From assembly GCF_963678635.1 (NCBI RefSeq), contig NW_026971590.1:1-34046 (forward strand): a stretch of DNA of 34,046 nt, written 5' to 3'. The number at the start of each line of letters is the position of its first letter. Position 1 is the stretch's first letter. Shown here piece by piece: positions 32,690 to 34,046 of the stretch. The translations under genes and the position numbers were made by a program. The notes under the pieces are model-generated. The model made no database searches. It was not told the DNA's origin and saw nothing but the letters and a program-made list of their open reading frames with translations. The DNA comes from Symsagittifera roscoffensis. Taxonomy: Eukaryota > Xenacoelomorpha > Acoela > Convolutidae.

Positions 32690-33625
32690 ATTAGCTCAAA
32701 AATAGACCAAAACGACAAAATTTTAAACAGGTTTTTCTCGACACTGGGAAACTTTTTTGAAAATTTTAAATATCGCTCGAATCACATGGGAAAGAGCTTT
32801 AATTTAATATATCTTGATGATTTAATTTGATATATCACGAATTCTGATTATTTATGGTACCTGATTTTGCCTGGAAAAAAAAAGAAAAAAAAACTAACTT
32901 ACACCCTAATACAAAGTTCCTCCACATTTTTCAAATGGTCTCAGCAATGAGAAGTAGATATTTCATGTACAAAAAAACAGCAATTGAAACAAGGATAGCC
33001 GGTTACTGTGCAAGTAACACAAAATGTTCCAGCCATGGTTTTAGAGAATTAGGTTTAGAAAGTTGTTTTTTTTTGAAAGTTATTCTAGTTTTCTTCTGCT
33101 TGGTTTGATAAAAGGATCTGATGTAAAAATATAATTTAGGCGCAGTAGCCAGTTATTGCAACAAAGGCGAATAGGACAAATTTTTTAGTAGAAAAAATGA
33201 CTAGAAATACAAAAACAATTTTAAAAAAAATTTCTCAATAATTTAATTTTTTGAAGTTATTGGTTCCCAAAATGAAGCTAAAAAAACTCCAAAAACCAAT
33301 TTTACTTGCTTAAATTTGAGTTGTAAGGTTTTAAATTAGGCATAATTTAGCTGTTGTAAGCCTGCTCGCTTGCTTTATTTGCTCGATTTAAGGCGAAAAT
33401 CAAACCGGTTTTTCTCAACATTGGGAGATTTTTTTTGGATTTTTTAATGTGATTCGTATCACAACTGAAAGGGCTTTAATATGATATAATAGTCAACCCA
33501 GTCAGATGACTGTTTGTGGTACCTGAGTTTCCGTGCAAAACAAAAAGAAAAAACTAAAACCGACCCGAATACAAAGTTCCTCCCCATTTTTCAAATGGTC
33601 GGAACAATAAGATTATCGATTTAAC
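32690..33625 (+). repeat. Imperfect direct duplication, ~0.7 kb apart
   Basis: 32694-32960 and 33403-33620 share the same ordered blocks: GGTTTTTCTC-ACA-TGGGA, GGGCTTTAAT-like, TGGTACCTGA, and ACAAAGTTCCTCC-CATTTTTCAAATGGTC. A related GATAGCCGGTTA-GCAAGTA block is at 32419 and 32995. They look like two or three decayed copies of one repeat arranged head to tail. Confidence 0.75.
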
Positions 33626-34046
33626 ATTTCTATGCAGTTAAAAGCATTTGTTGGGTCCGGGTAAAATTATAAGTTTGCAGACAAAGAAAAATGCAGGGTC
33701 GCCACGTTCGCGGTTACCTTTTCTTGGGTCGCGCCGGTCGCAGGAAAATGTTGCTAAGAATTGCAGGTAGCGGATGCATCTCCTCGTTTTGCAAAGTCTG
33801 GAAATACGGGAGTTCAGTCGCAGGGGTCTGAAAACATCAGATTTGAGTTGCGACGGTCTTAAAATACGAAAAATTGGTCTGACCACAAGACCACAACCTT
33901 GGCCCGGAAATTATTGAATCTGATTGGTGAAATTAGTACGAAGCCGAAACAGTTTGAACAACATGTTCAATCAGAAAATGTGGCGCTTTCAAAGTTCATT
34001 TAAGCAGAGTAGATAAAAAAGACCTCTGTTTTTTCATTGAGTACAC

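Larger units (their letters stand above)
30789..34046. other. Non-coding flank upstream of the protease gene
   Basis: No convincing gene. The protease promoter should lie just above 30788 on the minus strand, but I cannot pick out a TATA or initiator with confidence. It includes a microsatellite, a tRNA-like repeat and an imperfect duplication listed separately. The GC-richer patch at 33640-33900 has repeated GGTCGC and GGTCT motifs but no supported frame. Confidence 0.55.

Noticed and set aside
33638-33886. 82-codon Arg-rich minus-strand frame
   Set aside because: Comes from repeated GGTCGC/GGTCT motifs; no start context or domain.
1-34046. CRISPR arrays, bacterial operons, riboswitches
   Set aside because: No spaced repeats of the right kind and the window is clearly eukaryotic.

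Overview
The window is eukaryotic, most likely an invertebrate animal. Genes are split by GT-AG introns, the DNA is AT-rich, and it is full of decaying transposons, tRNA-like short repeats and microsatellites. I cannot name the species. No bacterial features (operons, Shine-Dalgarno sites, CRISPR) are present.

Layout. (1) 1-4690: a broken Ty3/gypsy-type pol region on the minus strand. It holds RT thumb, RNase H, a linker, the integrase zinc finger, core and C-terminus, and part of it is duplicated and internally deleted. (2) 7187-30788, minus strand: one chymotrypsin-fold (S1) serine protease gene, which I reassembled from six exons. Intron phases agree at every junction, the exons total 930 bases, and the predicted product is 309 residues with His71, Asp128 and Ser225. 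The Asp and Ser codons lie on exons almost 22 kb apart. (3) 10666-28584, plus strand: a 17.9-kb retrovirus-like LTR element inserted antisense in intron 4 of the protease gene. It is bounded by 111-bp direct repeats that differ at one position. (4) 30789-34046: non-coding DNA with a CT/TTTC microsatellite, a tRNA-like repeat and an imperfect ~0.7-kb-spaced duplication.

The element carries, in order: a 1.3-kb leader; a long gag with a CCHC knuckle and an Asn/Arg/Ser-rich tail; pro-RT-RNase H-integrase; a tiny hydrophobic ORF; a methionine-free Pro/Ser-rich ORF joined in frame, through one TAG, to a two-helix membrane segment; an env-like glycoprotein; and a 3' gene of at least 605 codons that matches nothing I recognise. 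Gag, pol and env are riddled with stops and frameshifts, but the 3' gene is uninterrupted. It ends at a GTAAGT donor followed by two TACTAAC-type acceptors, both in frame, which predicts alternative C-termini. Adjacent genes repeatedly overlap at ATGA or by a few bases.

The last 1.1 kb before the 3' repeat looks different from the rest. It has higher GC, a tRNA-like repeat, a copy of a motif also found in the host introns, and a decayed reading frame with a weak CUB-like look. It may be host sequence captured between the terminal repeats. The best candidates for something undescribed are the intact 3' gene with its spliced tails, the membrane/Pro-Ser ORF, and the possible captured segment.
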